Shown here one piece after another: positions 9,671 to 24,930 of a stretch of 64,000 nucleotides of DNA; within the stretch, counting starts at the first letter, position 1; each line of letters begins with the position of its first letter. Under the pieces are notes generated by a model. It was not told the DNA's origin. It ran no database searches and was given only the letters and a program-made list of their open reading frames with translations. Location: contig CM082590.2 in the NCBI GenBank assembly GCA_040954595.2, forward strand, positions 3,162,001 to 3,226,000. The letters are read 5' to 3'. The position numbers and the translations under genes are program-made. This stretch comes from Balanoglossus misakiensis. Its lineage: Eukaryota; Hemichordata.

Positions 9671-12170
9671 TTGATTTCAAACAGCCTTGTTTATTTACCG
9701 AATTCTGCTGTGATGCGCAGAACACATAGATAGGCCTATGTGCATAAGAAAGTTTTCCACTAGACTCTGTAGATCGACGGATAGTTCTAAAATTTCCATG
9801 GTTGCATCCAAACAGCCTCGTTTATTTACCGATTTCTGTTGTGAGGCGCAGAACACGTGATAGGCCTATGCGCATAAGAAAGTTTTTTACTAGACTCTGC
9901 AGATCGACGGATAGTTCTAAAATTTCCATGGTTGCTTCCAAACACAGCCTCGTTTATTTCCAAATTCTGTTGTAATGCGCAGAACACATAGATAGGCCTA
10001 TGCGCATAAGAACGCTTTCCACTAGACTCTATAGATCGACGGATAGTTCTAAAATTTCCATGGTTGCTTCCAAACACAGCCTCGTTTGTTTACAAAATTC
10101 TGCAGTGATGCGCAGAACACATGATAGGCCTATGCGCATAAGAAACTTTTTCACTGTAGATCGACGGATAGTTCTAAAATTTCCATGGTTGATTCCAAAC
10201 ACAACCTCGTTTGTTTACAAAATTATGTTGTAATGCGCAGAACACATAGCTAGGCCTATGCGCATAAGAAAGTTTTCCACTAGACTCTGTAGATCGAGAG
10301 ATAGTTCTAAAATATACATGGTTGCCTCAAAACACAGCCTCGTTTGTTTACAAAATTCTGTTGTGATGCGCAGAACACATAGATAGGCCTATGCGCATAA
10401 GAACGTTTTCCACTAGACCTTTTAGATCGACGGATAGTTCTAAAATTTCCATGGTTGTTTCCAAACAGCCTCGTTTATTTACCGATTTCTGTTGTGAGGC
10501 GCTGAACACATAGATAGGCCTATGCGCATAAGAAAGTTTTCCACTAGACGCTGAAGGTCGACGGATAGTTCTAAAATTTCCATGGTTGCTTCCAAACAGC
10601 CTCGTTTATTTACCGATTTCTGTTGTGAGGCGCAGTACACATGATAGGCCCATGCGCATAAGAAATTTTTCCACTAGACTCTGTAGATCGACGGATAGTT
10701 CTAAAATGTCCATGGTTGCTTCCAAACAAAGCCTCGTTTGTTTACAAAATTCTGTTGTGATGCGCAGAACACATATATAGGCCTATGCGCATATGAACGT
10801 TTCCCACTATACTCTGTAGATCGAGAGATAGTTCTAAAATTTCCATGTTTGCTTACAAACAGCCTCGTTTATTTACGGAATTCTGTTTTGAGGCGCAGAA
10901 CACATAGATAGGCATATGTGCATAAGAAAGTTTTCCACTATAGACTCTGTAGATCGAGAGATAGTTCTAAAATTTCCATGGTTGCTTCCAAACACAGCCT
11001 CGTTTGTTTACAAAATTCTGTTGTGATGCGCAGAACACATATATAGGCCTATGCGCATAAGAACGTTTTCCACTAGACTCTGTAGAACGACGGATAGCTG
11101 TAAAATGTCCATGGTTGCTTCCAAACTGCCTCGTTTATTTACCGATTTCTGTTGTAAGGCGCAGAACACATGATAGGCCTATGCGCATAAGACATTTTTC
11201 CACTAGACTCTGTAGATCGACGGATAGTTCTAAAATGTCCATGGTTGCTTCCAAACAGCCTCGTTTATTTACCGAATTCTGTTGTGAGGCGCAGAACACG
11301 TAATAGACCTATGCGCATTAGAAAGTTTTCCACAAGACTCTGTAGATCGACGGATAGATGTAAAATGTCCACTGTTGCTTCCAAATACAGCCTCGTTTAT
11401 TTACCGATTTCTGTTGTGATGCGCATAACACATATATAGGCCTATGCGCAAAAGAACGTTTTCCACTAGACTCTGTAGATCGACGGATAGCTGTAAAATT
11501 TCCATGTTTGCTTCCAAACAGCCTCGTTTATTTACGGAATTCTGTTGTGAGGCGCAGAACACGTAATAGGCCTATGCGCATAAGAAAGTTTTCCACCAGA
11601 CTCTGTAGATCGACGGATAGTTGTAAAATGTCCATGGTTGCTTCCAAATACAGCCTCGTTTATTTACCGATTTCTGTTGTGATGCGCATAACATATATAT
11701 AGGCCTATGCGCAAAAGAACGTTTTCCACTAGACTCTGTAGATCGACGGATAGCTGTAAAATTTCCATGTTTGCTTGCAAACAGCCTTGTTTATTTACGG
11801 AATTCTGTTTTGAGGCGCAGAACACATGATAGGCCTATGCGCATACGACATTTTTCCACTAGACTCTGTAGATCGACGGATAGTTGTAACATTTCCATGG
11901 TTGCTTCCAAACAACCTCGTTTGTTTACCGAATTCTGTTGTGATGCGCAGAACACATATATAGGCCTATGCGCATAAGAACGTTTTCCACTAGACTCTGT
12001 AGATCGACGGATAGTTGTAAAATGTTCATGGTTGCTTCCAAATACAGCCTCGTTTATTTACCGATTTCTGTTGTGATGCGCATAACACATAGATAGGCCT
12101 ATGCGCATTATAACGTTTTCCACTAGACTCTGTAGATCGACGGATAGTTGTAAAATTTCCATGGTTGCTT

Positions 12171-12560
12171 CCAAACAGCCTCGTTTATTTACCGAATTCT
12201 GTTGTTAGGCGCAGAACACGTTATAGGCCTATGCGCATAAGAAAGTTTTCCACCAGACTCTGTAGATCGAAGGATTTTTGTAAAATTTCCATGGTTGCTT
12301 CCAAACAGCCTCGTTTATTTACCGAATTCTGTTGTTAGGCGCAGAACACGTTATAGGCCTATGCGCATAAGAAAGTTTTCCACCAGACTCTGTAGATCGA
12401 AGGATTTTTGTAAAATTTCCATGGTTGCTTCCAAACAGCCTCGTTTATTTACCGAATTCTGTTGTTAGGCGCAGAACACGTTATAGGCCTATGCGCATAA
12501 GAAAGTTTTCCACCAGACTCTGTAGATGGACTGATAGTTGTAAAATTTCCATGGTTGCTT
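12171..12560 (+). repeat. Local triplication of one 130-bp monomer variant
   Basis: Three successive monomers carry the same rare variants: GTTGTTAGGCGCAGAACACG then TTATAGGCC, and in two of them GATCGAAGGATTTTTG. They are essentially identical at 130-bp spacing, pointing to a recent one-monomer expansion. Confidence 0.85.
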
Positions 12561-15500
12561 CCAAACAGCCTCGTTTATTTACTGATTTCTGTTGTGAGGC
12601 GCAGAACACATGATAGGCCAATGCGCATAAGACATTTTTCCACTAGACTCTGTAGATCGACGGATAGTTGTAAAATTTCCATGGTTGCTTCCAAACAACC
12701 TCGTTTGTTTACGAATTCTGTTGTGATGCGCAGAACACATATATAGGGCTATGCGCATAAGAAAGTTTTCCACCAGACTCCGTAGATCGACGGATAGTTG
12801 TAAAATTTCCATGGTTGCTTCCAAACAGCCTCGTTTATTTACCGAATTCTGTTGTGAGGCGCAGAACACATAGATAGGCATATGTGCATAAGAAAGTTTT
12901 CCACTATAGACTCTGTAGATCGAGAGATAGTTCTAAAATGTCCATGGTTGCTACCAAACACAGCCTCGTTTGTTTACAAAATTCTGTTGTGATGCGCAGA
13001 ACACATAGATAGGCCTATGCGCATATGAACGTTTTCCACCATACACTGTAGATCGAGAGATAGTTCTAAAACTTCCATGTTTGCTTCCAAACAGCCTCGT
13101 TTATTTGCGGAATTCTGTTTTGAGGCGCAGAACACATAGATAGGCATATGTGAATAAGAAAGTTTTCCACTATAGACTCTGTAGATCGAGAGATAGTTGT
13201 AAAATTTCCATGGTTGCTTCCAAACAGCCTCGTTTATTTACCGATTTCTGTTGTGAGGCGCAGAACACATAGATAGGCCTATGCGCATGAAAAACTTTTC
13301 AACTTTAGATCAACGGATAGTTCTAAAATTTCCATGGTTGTTTCCAAACAGCCTCGTTTATTTACCGAATTCTGTTGTGATGCGTAGAACACATACATAT
13401 GCCTATGCGCATAAGAAAGTTTTCCACTAGACTCCGTAGATCGACGAATAGTTCTAAAATGTCCATGGTTGCTTCCAAACAAAGTCTGGTTTGTTTACAA
13501 AATTCTGTTGTGAAGCGCAGAACACATAGATAGGCCTATGCGCATATGAACGTTTTCCACTATACTCTGTAGATCGAGAGATAGTTCTAAAATTTCCATG
13601 TTTGCTTCCAAACAGCCTCGTTTATTTACGGAATTCTGTTTTGAGGCGCAGAACACATAGATAGGCATATGTGCATAAGAAAGTTTTCCACTATAGACTC
13701 TGTAGATCGAGAGATAGTTCTAAAATGTCCATGGTTGCTTCCAAACACAGCCTCGTTTGTTTACAAAATTCTGTTGTGATGCGCAGAACACATATATAGG
13801 CCTATGCGCATAATAACGTTTTCCACTAGACTCTGTAGATCGACGGATAGTTGTAAAATTTCCATGGTTGCTTCCAAACAGCCTCGTTTATTTACCGAAT
13901 TCTGTTGTAAGGCACAGAACACATAGATAGGCCTATGTGCATAAGAAAGTTTTCCACTATAGACTCTGTAGATCGAGAGATAGTTCTAAAATGTCCATGG
14001 TTGCTTCCAAACACAGCCTCGTTTGTTTACAAAATTCTGTTGTGATGCGCAGAACACATATATAGGCCTATGCGCATAATAACGTTTTCCACTAGACTCT
14101 GTAGATCGACGGACGGATAGTTGTAAAATTTCCATGGTTGCTTCCAAACAGCCTCGTTTATTTACCGAATTCTGTTGTGAGGCGCAGAACACATAGATAG
14201 GCATATGTGCATAAGAAAGTTTTCCACTATAGACTCTGTAGATCGAGAGATAGTTCTAAAATGTCCATGGTTGCTACCAAACACAGCCTCGTTTGTTTAC
14301 AAAATTCTGTTGTGATGCGCAGAACACATATATAGGCCTATGCGCATAAGAACGTTTCCACTAGACTCTGTAGATCGACGGATAGTTGTAAAATTTCCAT
14401 GGTTGCTTCCAAACAGCCTCGTTTATTTACCGAATTCTGTTGTTAGGCGCAGAACACGTTATAGGCCTATGCGCATAAGAAAGTTTTCCACCAGACTCTG
14501 TAGATGGACTGATAGTTGTAAAATTTCCATGGTTGCTTCCAAACAGCCTCGTTTATTTACTGATTTCTGTTGTGAGGCGCAGAACACATGATAGGCCAAT
14601 GCGCATAAGACATTTTTCCACTAGACTCTGTAGATCGACGGATAGTTGTAAAATTTCCATGGTTGCTTCCAAACAACCTCGTTTGTTTACGAACTCTGTT
14701 GTGATGCGCAGAACACATATATAGGCCTATGCGCATAAGAACGTTTTCCACTAGACTCTGTAGATCGAGAGATAGTTCTAAAATTTCCATGGTTGCTTCC
14801 AAACAGCCTCGTTTATTTACCGAATTCTGTTGTGAGACGCAGAACACGTAATAGGCCTATGCGCATAAGAAATTTTCCACCAGACTCCGTAGATCGACGG
14901 ATAGTTGTAAAATTTCCATGGTTGCTTCCAAACAGCCTCGTTTATTTACCGAATTCTGTTGTGAGGCGCAGAACACATAGATAGGCCTATGTGCATAAGA
15001 AAGTTTTCCACTATAGACTCTGTAGATCGAGAGATAGTTCTAAAATGTCCATGGTTGCTACCAAACACAGCCTCGTTTGTTTACAAAATTCTGTTGTGAT
15101 GCGCAGAACACATAGATAGGCCTATGCGCATATGAACGTTTTCCACTATACACTGTAGATCGAGAGATAGTTCTAAAACTTCCATGTTTGCTTCCAAACA
15201 GCCTCGTTTATTTGCGGAATTCTGTTTTGAGGCGCAGAACACATAGATAGGCATATGTGAATAAGAAAGTTTTCCACTATAGACTCTGTAGATCGAGAGA
15301 TAGTTGTAAAATTTCCATGGTTGCTTCCAAACAGCCTCGTTTATTTACCGATTTCTGTTGTGAGGCGCAGAACACATAGATAGGCCTATGCGCATAAAAA
15401 ACTTTTCAACTTTAGATCAACGGATAGTTCTAAAATTTCCATGGTTGTTTCCAAACAGCCTCGTTTATTTACCGAATTCTGTTGTGATGCGTAGAACACA

Positions 15501-16200
15501 TACATATGCCTATGCGCATAAGAAAGTTTTCCACTAGACTCCGTAGATCGACGAATAGTTCTAAAATGTCCATGGTTGCTTCCAAACAAAGTCTGGTTTG
15601 TTTACAAAATTCTGTTGTGATGCGCAGAACACATAGATAGGCCTATGCGCATATGAACGTTTTCCACTATACTCTGTAGATCGAGAGATAGTTCTAAAAT
15701 TTCCATGTTTGCTTCCAAACAGCCTCGTTTATTTACGGAATTCTGTTTTGAGGCGCAGAACACATAGATAGGCATATGTGCATAAGAAAGTTTTCCACTA
15801 TAGACTCTGTACATCGAGAGATAGTTCTAAAATTTCCATGGTTGCTTCCAAACACAGCCTCGTTTGTTTACAAAATTCTGTTGTGATGCGCAGAACACAT
15901 ATATAGGCCTATGCGCATAAGAACGTTTTCCACTAGACTCTGTAGATCGACGGATAGCTGTAAAATTTCCATGGTTGCTTCCAAACAGCCTCGTTTATTT
16001 ACCGATTTCTGTTGTGAGGCGCAGAACACATGATAGGCCTATGCGCATGAGACATTTTTCCACTAGACTCTGTAGATCGACGGATAGTTGTAAAATTTCA
16101 TGGTTGCTTCCAAATACAGCCTCGTTTATTTACCGATTCCTGTTGTGAGGCGCAGAACACATAGATAGGCCTATGTGCATACGAAAGTTTTCCACTATAG
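12425..16200 (+). repeat. HOR duplication, 1978-2107 bp offset
   Basis: The run from 12425 recurs from 14403 at +1978. The later part (from about 13279) recurs at +2107 (15386). The 129-base change in offset equals one extra monomer in the second copy near 14.75-14.89 kb. A GGAC duplication near 14105-14120 (GATCGACGGACGGATAG) is private to one monomer. Confidence 0.75.
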
Positions 16201-16768
16201 ACTCTGTAGATCGAGAGATAGTTCTAAAATGTCCATGGTTGCTTCCAAACACAGCCTCGTTTGTTTACAAAATTCTGTTGTGATGCGCAGAACACATATA
16301 TAGGCCTATGCGCATAATAACGTTTTCCACTAGACTCTGTAGATCGACGGATAGTTGTAAAATTTCCATGGTTGCTTCCAAACAGCCTCGTTTATTTACC
16401 GAATTCTGTTGTGAGGCGCAGAACACATAGATAGGCATATGTGCATAAGAAAGTTTTCCACTATAGACTCTGTAGATCGAGAGATAGTTCTAAAATGTCC
16501 ATGGTTGCTACCAAACACAGCCTCGTTTGTTTACAAAATTCTGTTGTGATGCGCAGAACACATATATAGGCCTATGCGCATAAGAACGTTTCCACTAGAC
16601 TCTGTAGATCGACGGATTGCTGTAAAATTTCATGGTTGCTTCCAAATACAGCCTCGTTTATTTACCGATTTCTGTTGTGATGCGCATAACACATAGATAG
16701 GCCTATGCGCATAAGAACGTTTTACACTAGACTCTGTAGATCGACGGATAGTTGTACAATTTCCATGG

Positions 16769-19700
16769 TTGCTTCCAAACAGCTTCGTTTATTTACCGAT
16801 TTCTGTTGTGAGGCGCAGAACACATGATAGGCCTATGCGCATGAGACATTTTTCCACTAGACTCTGTAGATCGACGGATAGTTCTAAAAGTTCCATGGTT
16901 GCTTCCAAACAGCCTCGTTTACTTACCGAATTCTGTTGTGAGGCGCAGAGCACGTAATAGGCCTATGCGCATAAGAAAGTTTTCCACCAGACTCTGTAGA
17001 TCGACGGATAGTTGTAAAATTTCCATGGTTGCTTCCAAACAGCCTCGTTTATTTACCGAATTCTGTTGTGAGGCGCAGAACACATAGATAGGCATATGTG
17101 CATAAGAAAGTTTTCCACTATAGACTCTATAGATCGAGAGATAGTTCTAAAATGTCCATGGTTGCTTCCAAACACAGCCTCGTTTGTTTACAAAATTCTG
17201 TTGTGATGCGCAGAACACATATATAGGCCTATGCGCATTAGAACGTTTCCACTAGACTCTGTAGATCGACGGATAGCTGTAAAATTTCCATGGTTGCTTT
17301 TAAACAGCCTCGTTTATTTACCGATTCCTGTTGTGAGGCGCAGAACACATAGATAGGCATATGTGCATAAGAAGGTTTTCCACTATAGACTCTGTAGATC
17401 GAGAGATAGTTCTAAAATGTCCATGGTTGCTACCAAACACAGCCTCGTTTGTTTACAAAATTCTGTTGTGATGCGCAGAACACATATATAGGCCTATGCG
17501 CATAAGAACGTTTCCACTAGACTCTGTAGATCGACGGATAGCTGTAAAATTTCCATGGTTGCTTCCAAACAGCCTCGTTTATTTACCGATTTCTGTTGTG
17601 ATGCGCAGAACACATAGATAGGCATATGTGCATAATAAAGTTTTCCACTAGACTCTGTAGATCGAGAGATAGTTCTAAAATTTCCATGGTTGCTTCCAAA
17701 CACAGCCTCGTTTGTTTACAAAATTCTGTTGTGATGCGCAGAACACATATATAGGCCTATGCGCATAATAACGTTTTCCACTAGACTCTGTAGATCGACG
17801 GATAGTTGTAAAATTTCCATGGTTGCTTCCAAACAGCCTCGTTTATTTACCGAATTCTGTTGTGAGGCGCAGAACACATAGATAGGCATATGTGCATAAG
17901 AAAGTTTTCCACTATAGACTCTATAGATCGAGAGATAGTTCTAAAATGTCCATGGTTGCTTCCAAACACAGCCTCGTTTGTTTACAAAATTCTGTTGTGA
18001 TGCGCAGAACACATATATAGGCCTATGCGCATTAGAACGTTTCCACTAGACTCTGTAGATCGACGGATAGCTGTAAAATTTCCATGGTTGCTTTTAAACA
18101 GCCTCGTTTATTTACCGATTCCTGTTGTGAGGCGCAGAACACATAGATAGGCATATGTGCATAAGAAAGTTTTCCACTATAGACTCTGTAGATCGAGAGA
18201 TAGTTCTAAAATGTCCATGGTTGCTACCAAACACAGCCTCGTTTGTTTACAAAATTCTGTTGTGATGCGCAGAACACATATATAGGCCTATGCGCATAAG
18301 AACGTTTCCACTAGACTCTGTAGATCGACGGATAGCTGTAAAATTTCCATGGTTGCTTCCAAACAGCCTCGTTTATTTACCGATTTCTGTTGTGAGGCGC
18401 AGAACACATGATAGGCCTATGCGCATGAGACATTTTTCCACTAGACTGTGTAGATCGACGGATAGTTGTAAAATTTCATGGTTGCTTCCAAATACAGCCT
18501 CGTTTATTTACCGATTTCTGTTGTGAGGCGCAGAACACATAGATAGGCCTATGTGCATAAGAAAGTTTTCCACTATAGACTCTGTAGATCGAGAGATAGT
18601 TCTAAAATGTCCATGGTTGCTTCCAAACACAGCCTCGTTTGTTTACAAAATTCTGTTGTGATGCGCAGAACACATATATAGGCCTATGCGCATAATAACG
18701 TTTTCCACTAGACTCTGTAGATCGACGGATAGTTGTAAAATTTCCATGGTTGCTTCCAAACAGCCTCGTTTATTTACCGAATTCTGTTCTGTTGTGAGGC
18801 GCAGAACACATAGATAGGCATATGTGCATAAGAAAGTTTTCCACCATAGACTCTGTAGATCGAGAGATAGTTCTAAAATGTCCATGGTTGCTACCAAACA
18901 CAGCCTCGTTTGTTTACAAAATTCTGTTGTGATGCGCAGAACACATATATAGGCCTATGCGCATAAGAACGTTTCCACTAGACTCTGTAGATCGACGGAT
19001 AGCTGTAAAATTTCATGGTTGCTTCCAAATACAGCCTCGTTTATTTACCGATTTCTGTTGTGATGCGCATAACACATAGATAGGCCTATGCGCATAAGAA
19101 CGTTTTACACTAGACTCTGTAGATCGACGGATAGTTGTACAATTTCCATGGTTGCTTCCAAACAGCCTCGTTTATTTACCGATTTCTGTTGTGAGGCGCA
19201 GAACACATGATAGGCCTATGCGCATAAGACATTTTTCCACTAGACTCTGTAGATCGACGGATAGTTCTAAAAGTTCCACGGTTGCTTCCAAACAGCCTCG
19301 TTTATTTATCGAATTCTGTTGTGAGGCGCAGAGCACGTAATAGGCCTATGCGCATAAGAAAGTTTTCCACCAGACTCTGTAGATCGACGGATAGTTGTAC
19401 AATTTCCATGGTTGCTTCCAAACAGCCTCGTTTATTTACCGATTTCTGTTGTGATGCGCAGAACACATAGATAGGCATATGTGCATAATAAAGTTTTCCA
19501 CTAGACTCTGTAGATCGAGAGATAGTTCTAAAATTTCCATGGTTGCTTCCAAACACAGCCTCGTTTGTTTACAAAATTCTGTTGTGATGCGCTGAACACA
19601 TATATAGGCCTATGCGCATAATAACGTTTTCCACTAGACTCTGTAGATCGACGGATAGTTGTAAAATTTCCATGGTTGCTTCCAAACAGCCTCGTTTATT

Positions 19701-21800
19701 TACCGAATTCTGTTGTGAGGCGCAGAGCACGTAATAGGCCTATGCGCATAAGAAAGTTTTCCACCAGACTCTGTAGATCGACGGATAGTTGTAAAATTTC
19801 CATGGTTGCTTCCAAACAGCCTCGTTTATTTACCGATTTCTGTTGTGATGCGCAGAACACATAGATAGGCATATGTGCATAATAAAGTTTTCCACTAGAC
19901 TCTGTAGATCGAGAGATAGTTCTAAAATTTCCATGGTTGCTTCCAAACACAGCCTCGTTTGTTTACAAAATTCTGTTGTGATGCGCAGAACACATATATA
20001 GGCCTATGCGCATAATAACGTTTTCCACTAGACTCTGTAGATCGACGGATAGTTGTAAAATTTCCATGGTTGCTTCCAAACAGCCTCGTTTATTTACCGA
20101 ATTCTGTTGTGAGGCGCAGAACACATAGATAGGCATATGTGCATAAGAAAGTTTTCCACTATAGACTCTATAGATCGAGAGATAGTTCTAAAATGTCCAT
20201 GGTTGCTTCCAAACACAGCCTCGTTTGTTTACAAAATTCTGTTGTGATGCGCAGAACACATATATAGGCCTATGCGCATAAGAACGTTTCCACTAGACTC
20301 TGTAGATCGACGGATAGCTGTAAAATTTCCATGGTTGCTTTTAAACAGCCTCGTTTATTTACCGATTCCTGTTGTGAGGCGCAGAACACATAGATAGGCA
20401 TATGTGCATAAGAAAGTTTTCCACTATAGACTCTGTAGATCGAGAGATAGTTCTAAAATGTCCATGGTTGCTACCAAACACAGCCTCGTTTGTTTACAAA
20501 ATTCTGTTGTGATGCGCAGAACACATATATAGGCCTATGCGCATAAGAACGTTTCCACTAGACTCTGTAGATCGACGGATAGCTGTAAAATTTCCATGGT
20601 TGCTTCCAAACAGCCTCGTTTATTTACCGATTTCTGTTGTGAGGCGCAGAACACATGATAGGCCTATGCGCATGAGACATTTTTCCACTAGACTCTGTAG
20701 ATCGACGGATAGTTGTAAAATTTCATGGTTGCTTCCAAATACAGCCTCGTTTATTTACCGATTTCTGTTGTGAGGCGCAGAACACATAGATAGGCCTATG
20801 TGCATAAGAAAGTTTTCCACTATAGACTCTGTAGATCGAGAGATAGTTCTAAAATGTCCATGGTTGCTTCCAAACACAGCCTCGTTTGTTTACAAAATTC
20901 TGTTGTGATGCGCAGAACACATATATAGGCCTATGCGCATAATAACGTTTTCCACTAGACTCTGTAGATCGACGGATAGTTGTAAAATTTCCATGGTTGC
21001 TTCCAAACAGCCTCGTTTATTTACCGAATTCTGTTGTGAGGCGCAGAACACATAGATAGGCATATGTGCATAAGAAAGTTTTCCACTATAGACTCTGTAG
21101 ATCGAGAGATAGTTCTAAAATGTCCATGGTTGCTACCAAACACAGCCTCGTTTGTTTACAAAATTCTGTTGTGATGCGCAGAACACATATATAGGCCTAT
21201 GCGCATAAGAACGTTTCCACTAGACTCTGTAGATCGACGGATAGCTGTAAAATTTCATGGTTGCTTCCAAATACAGCCTCGTTTATTTACCGATTTCTGT
21301 TGTGATGCGCATAACACATAGATAGGCCTATGCGCATAAGAACGTTTTACACTAGACTCTGTAGATCGACGGATAGTTGTACAATTTCCATGGTTGCTTC
21401 CAAACAGCCTCGTTTATTTACCGATTTCTGTTGTGAGGCGCAGAACACATGATAGGCCTATGCGCATAAGACATTTTTCCACTAGACTCTGTAGATCGAC
21501 GGATAGTTCTAAAAGTTCCATGGTTGCTTCCAAACAGCCTCGTTTATTTATCGAATTCTGTTGTGAGGCGCAGAGCACGTAATAGGCCTATGCGCATAAG
21601 AAAGTTTTCCACCAGACTCTGTAGATCGACGGATAGTTGTACAATTTCCATGGTTGCTTCCAAACAGCCTCGTTTATTTACCGATTTCTGTTGTGATGCG
21701 CAGAACACATAGATAGGCATATGTGCATAATAAAGTTTTCCACTAGACTCTGTAGATCGAGAGATAGTTCTAAAATTTCCATGGTTGCTTCCAAACACAG
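16769..21800 (+). repeat. 17-mer HOR, 2242-2247 bp
   Basis: 18290 onward recurs from 20537 (+2247), while 19152 onward recurs from 21394 (+2242). The 5-base difference is a TTCTG duplication near 18781 (GAATTCTGTTCTGTTGTG) present only in the first copy. An earlier, longer offset of 2383 bp (16769 to 19152, one more monomer) shows the unit length is not fixed. Confidence 0.75.
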
Positions 21801-24800
21801 CCTCGTTTGTTTACAAAATTCTGTTGTGATGCGCAGAACACATATATAGGCCTATGCGCATAATAACGTTTTCCACTAGACTCTGTAGATCGACGGATAG
21901 TTGTAAAATTTCCATGGTTGCTTCCAAACAGCCTCGTTTATTTACCGAATTCTGTTGTGAGGCGCAGAACACATAGATAGGCATATGTGCATAAGAAAGT
22001 TTTCCACTATAGACTCTATAGATCGAGAGATAGTTCTAAAATGTCCATGGTTGCTTCCAAACACAGCCTCGTTTGTTTACAAAATTCTGTTGTGATGCGC
22101 AGAACACATATATAGGCCTATGCGAATAAGAACGTTTCCACTAGACTCTGTAGATCGACGGATAGCTGTAAAATTTCCATGATTGCTTTTAAACAGCCTC
22201 GTTTATTTACCGATTTCTGTTGTGAGGCGCAGAACACATAGATAGGCATATGTGCATAAGAAAGTTTTCCACTATAGACTCTGTAGATCGAGAGATAGTT
22301 CTAAAATGTCCATGGTTGCTTCCAAACACAGCCTCGTTTGTTTACAAAATTCTGTTGTGATGCGCAGAACACATATATAGGCCTATGCGCATAAGAACGT
22401 TTCCACTAGACTCTGTAGATCGACGGATAGCTGTAAAATTTCCATGGTTGCTTTTAAACAGCCTCGTTTATTTACCGATTTCTGTTGTGAGGCGCAGAAC
22501 ACATAGATAGGCATATGTGCATAAGAAAGTTTTCCACTATAGACTCTGTAGATCGAGAGATAGTTCTAAAATGTCCATGGTTGCTTCCAAACACAGCCTC
22601 GTTTGTTTACAAAATTCTGTTATGATGCGCAGAACACATATATAGGCCTATGCGCATAAGAACGTTTCCACTAGACTCTGTAGATCGACGGATAGCTGTA
22701 AAATTTCCATGGTTGCTTTTAAACAGCCTCGTTTATTTACCGATTTCTGTTGTGAGGCGCAGAACACATAGATAGGCATATGTGCATAAGAAAGTTTTCC
22801 ACTATAGACTCTGTAGATCGAGAGATAGTTCTAAAATGTCCATGGTTGCTTCCAAACACAGCCTCGTTTGTTTACAAAATTCTGTTATGATGCGCAGAAC
22901 ACATATATAGGCCTATGCGCATAAGAACGTTTCCACTAGACTCTGTAGATCGACGGATAGCTGTAAAATTTCCATGGTTGCTTTTAAACAGCCTCGTTTA
23001 TTTACCGATTTCTGTTGTGAGGCGCAGAACACATAGATAGGCATATGTGCATAAGAAAGTTTTCCACTATAGACTCTGTAGATCGAGAGATAGTTCTAAA
23101 ATGTCCATGGTTGCTTCCAAACACAGCCTCGTTTATTTACCGATTTCTGTTGTGATGCGCATAACACATAGATAGGCCTATGCGCATAAGAACGTTTTCC
23201 ACTAGACTCTGTAGATCGACGGATAGTTCTAAAAGTTCCATGGTTGCTTCCAAACAGCCTCGTTTATTTATCGAATTCTGTTGTGAGGCGCAGAGCACGT
23301 AATAGGCCTATGCGCATAAGAAAGTTTTCCACCAGACTCTGTAGATCGACGGATAGTTGTACAATTTCCATGGTTGCTTCCAAACAGCCTCGTTTATTTA
23401 CCGATTTCTGTTGTGATGCGCAGAACACATAGATAGGCATATGTGCATAAGAAAGTTTTCCACTAGACTCTGTAGATCGAGAGATAGTTCTAAAATTTCC
23501 ATGGTTGCTTCCAAACACAGCCTCGTTTGTTTACAAAATTCTGTTGTGATGCGCAGAACACATATATAGGCCTATGCGCATAATAACGTTTTCCACTAGA
23601 CTCTGTAGATCGACGGATAGTTGTAAAATTTCCATGGTTGCTTCCAAACAGCCTCGTTTATTTACCGAATTCTGTTGTGAGGCGCAGAACACATAGATAG
23701 GCATATGTGCATAAGAAAGTTTTCCACTATAGACTCTATAGATCGAGAGATAGTTCTAAAATGTCCATGGTTGCTTCCAAACACAGCCTCGTTTGTTTAC
23801 AAAATTCTGTTGTGATGCGCAGAACACATAGATAGGCCTATGCGAATAAGAACGTTTCCACTAGACTCTGTAGATCGACGGATAGCTGTAAAATTTCCAT
23901 GATTGCTTTTAAACAGCCTCGTTTATTTACCGATTTCTGTTGTGAGGCGCAGAACACATAGATAGGCATATGTGCATAAGAAAGTTTTCCACTATAGACT
24001 CTGTAGATCGAGAGATAGTTCTAAAATGTCCATGGTTGCTTCCAAACACAGCCTCGTTTGTTTACAAAATTCTGTTGTGATGCGCAGAACACATATATAG
24101 GCCTATGCGCATAAGAACGTTTCCACTAGACTCTGTAGATCGACGGATAGCTGTAAAATTTCCATGGTTGCTTTTAAACAGCCTCGTTTATTTACCGATT
24201 TCTGTTGTGAGGCGCAGAACACATAGATAGGCATATGTGCATAAGAAAGTTTTCCACTATAGACTCTGTAGATCGAGAGATAGTTCTAAAATGTCCATGG
24301 TTGCTTCCAAACACAGCCTCGTTTGTTTACAAAATTCTGTTATGATGCGCAGAACACATATATAGGCCTATGCGCATAAGAACGTTTCCACTAGACTCTG
24401 TAGATCGACGGATAGCTGTAAAATTTCCATGGTTGCTTTTAAACAGCCTCGTTTATTTACCGATTTCTGTTGTGAGGCGCAGAACACATAGATAGGCATA
24501 TGTGCATAAGAAAGTTTTCCACTATAGACTCTGTAGATCGAGAGATAGTTCTAAAATGTCCATGGTTGCTTCCAAACACAGCCTCGTTTGTTTACAAAAT
24601 TCTGTTATGATGCGCAGAACACATATATAGGCCTATGCGCATAAGAACGTTTCCACTAGACTCTGTAGATCGACGGATAGCTGTAAAATTTCCATGGTTG
24701 CTTTTAAACAGCCTCGTTTATTTACCGATTTCTGTTGTGAGGCGCAGAACACATAGATAGGCATATGTGCATAAGAAAGTTTTCCACTATAGACTCTGTA

Positions 24801-24930
24801 GATCGAGAGATAGTTCTAAAATGTCCATGGTTGCTTCCAAACACAGCCTCGTTTATTTACCGATTTCTGTTGTGATGCGCATAACACATAGATAGGCCTA
24901 TGCGCATAAGAACGTTTTCCACTAGACTCT
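21488..24930 (+). repeat. 13-mer HOR, 1720 bp, two copies with internal 265-bp dimers
   Basis: 21524 recurs at 23244 and the GATTGCTTTTAAACAG variant at 22181 recurs at 23901, both at +1720. Inside each copy, a 265-bp dimer is repeated four times (TTGCTTTTAAACAG near 22183, 22449, 22713, 22979 and 23903, 24169, 24433, 24699). One half is the TAGGCATATGTGCATA subtype and the other a type-b monomer. The later dimers share the rare TCTGTTATGATG variant. Confidence 0.8.
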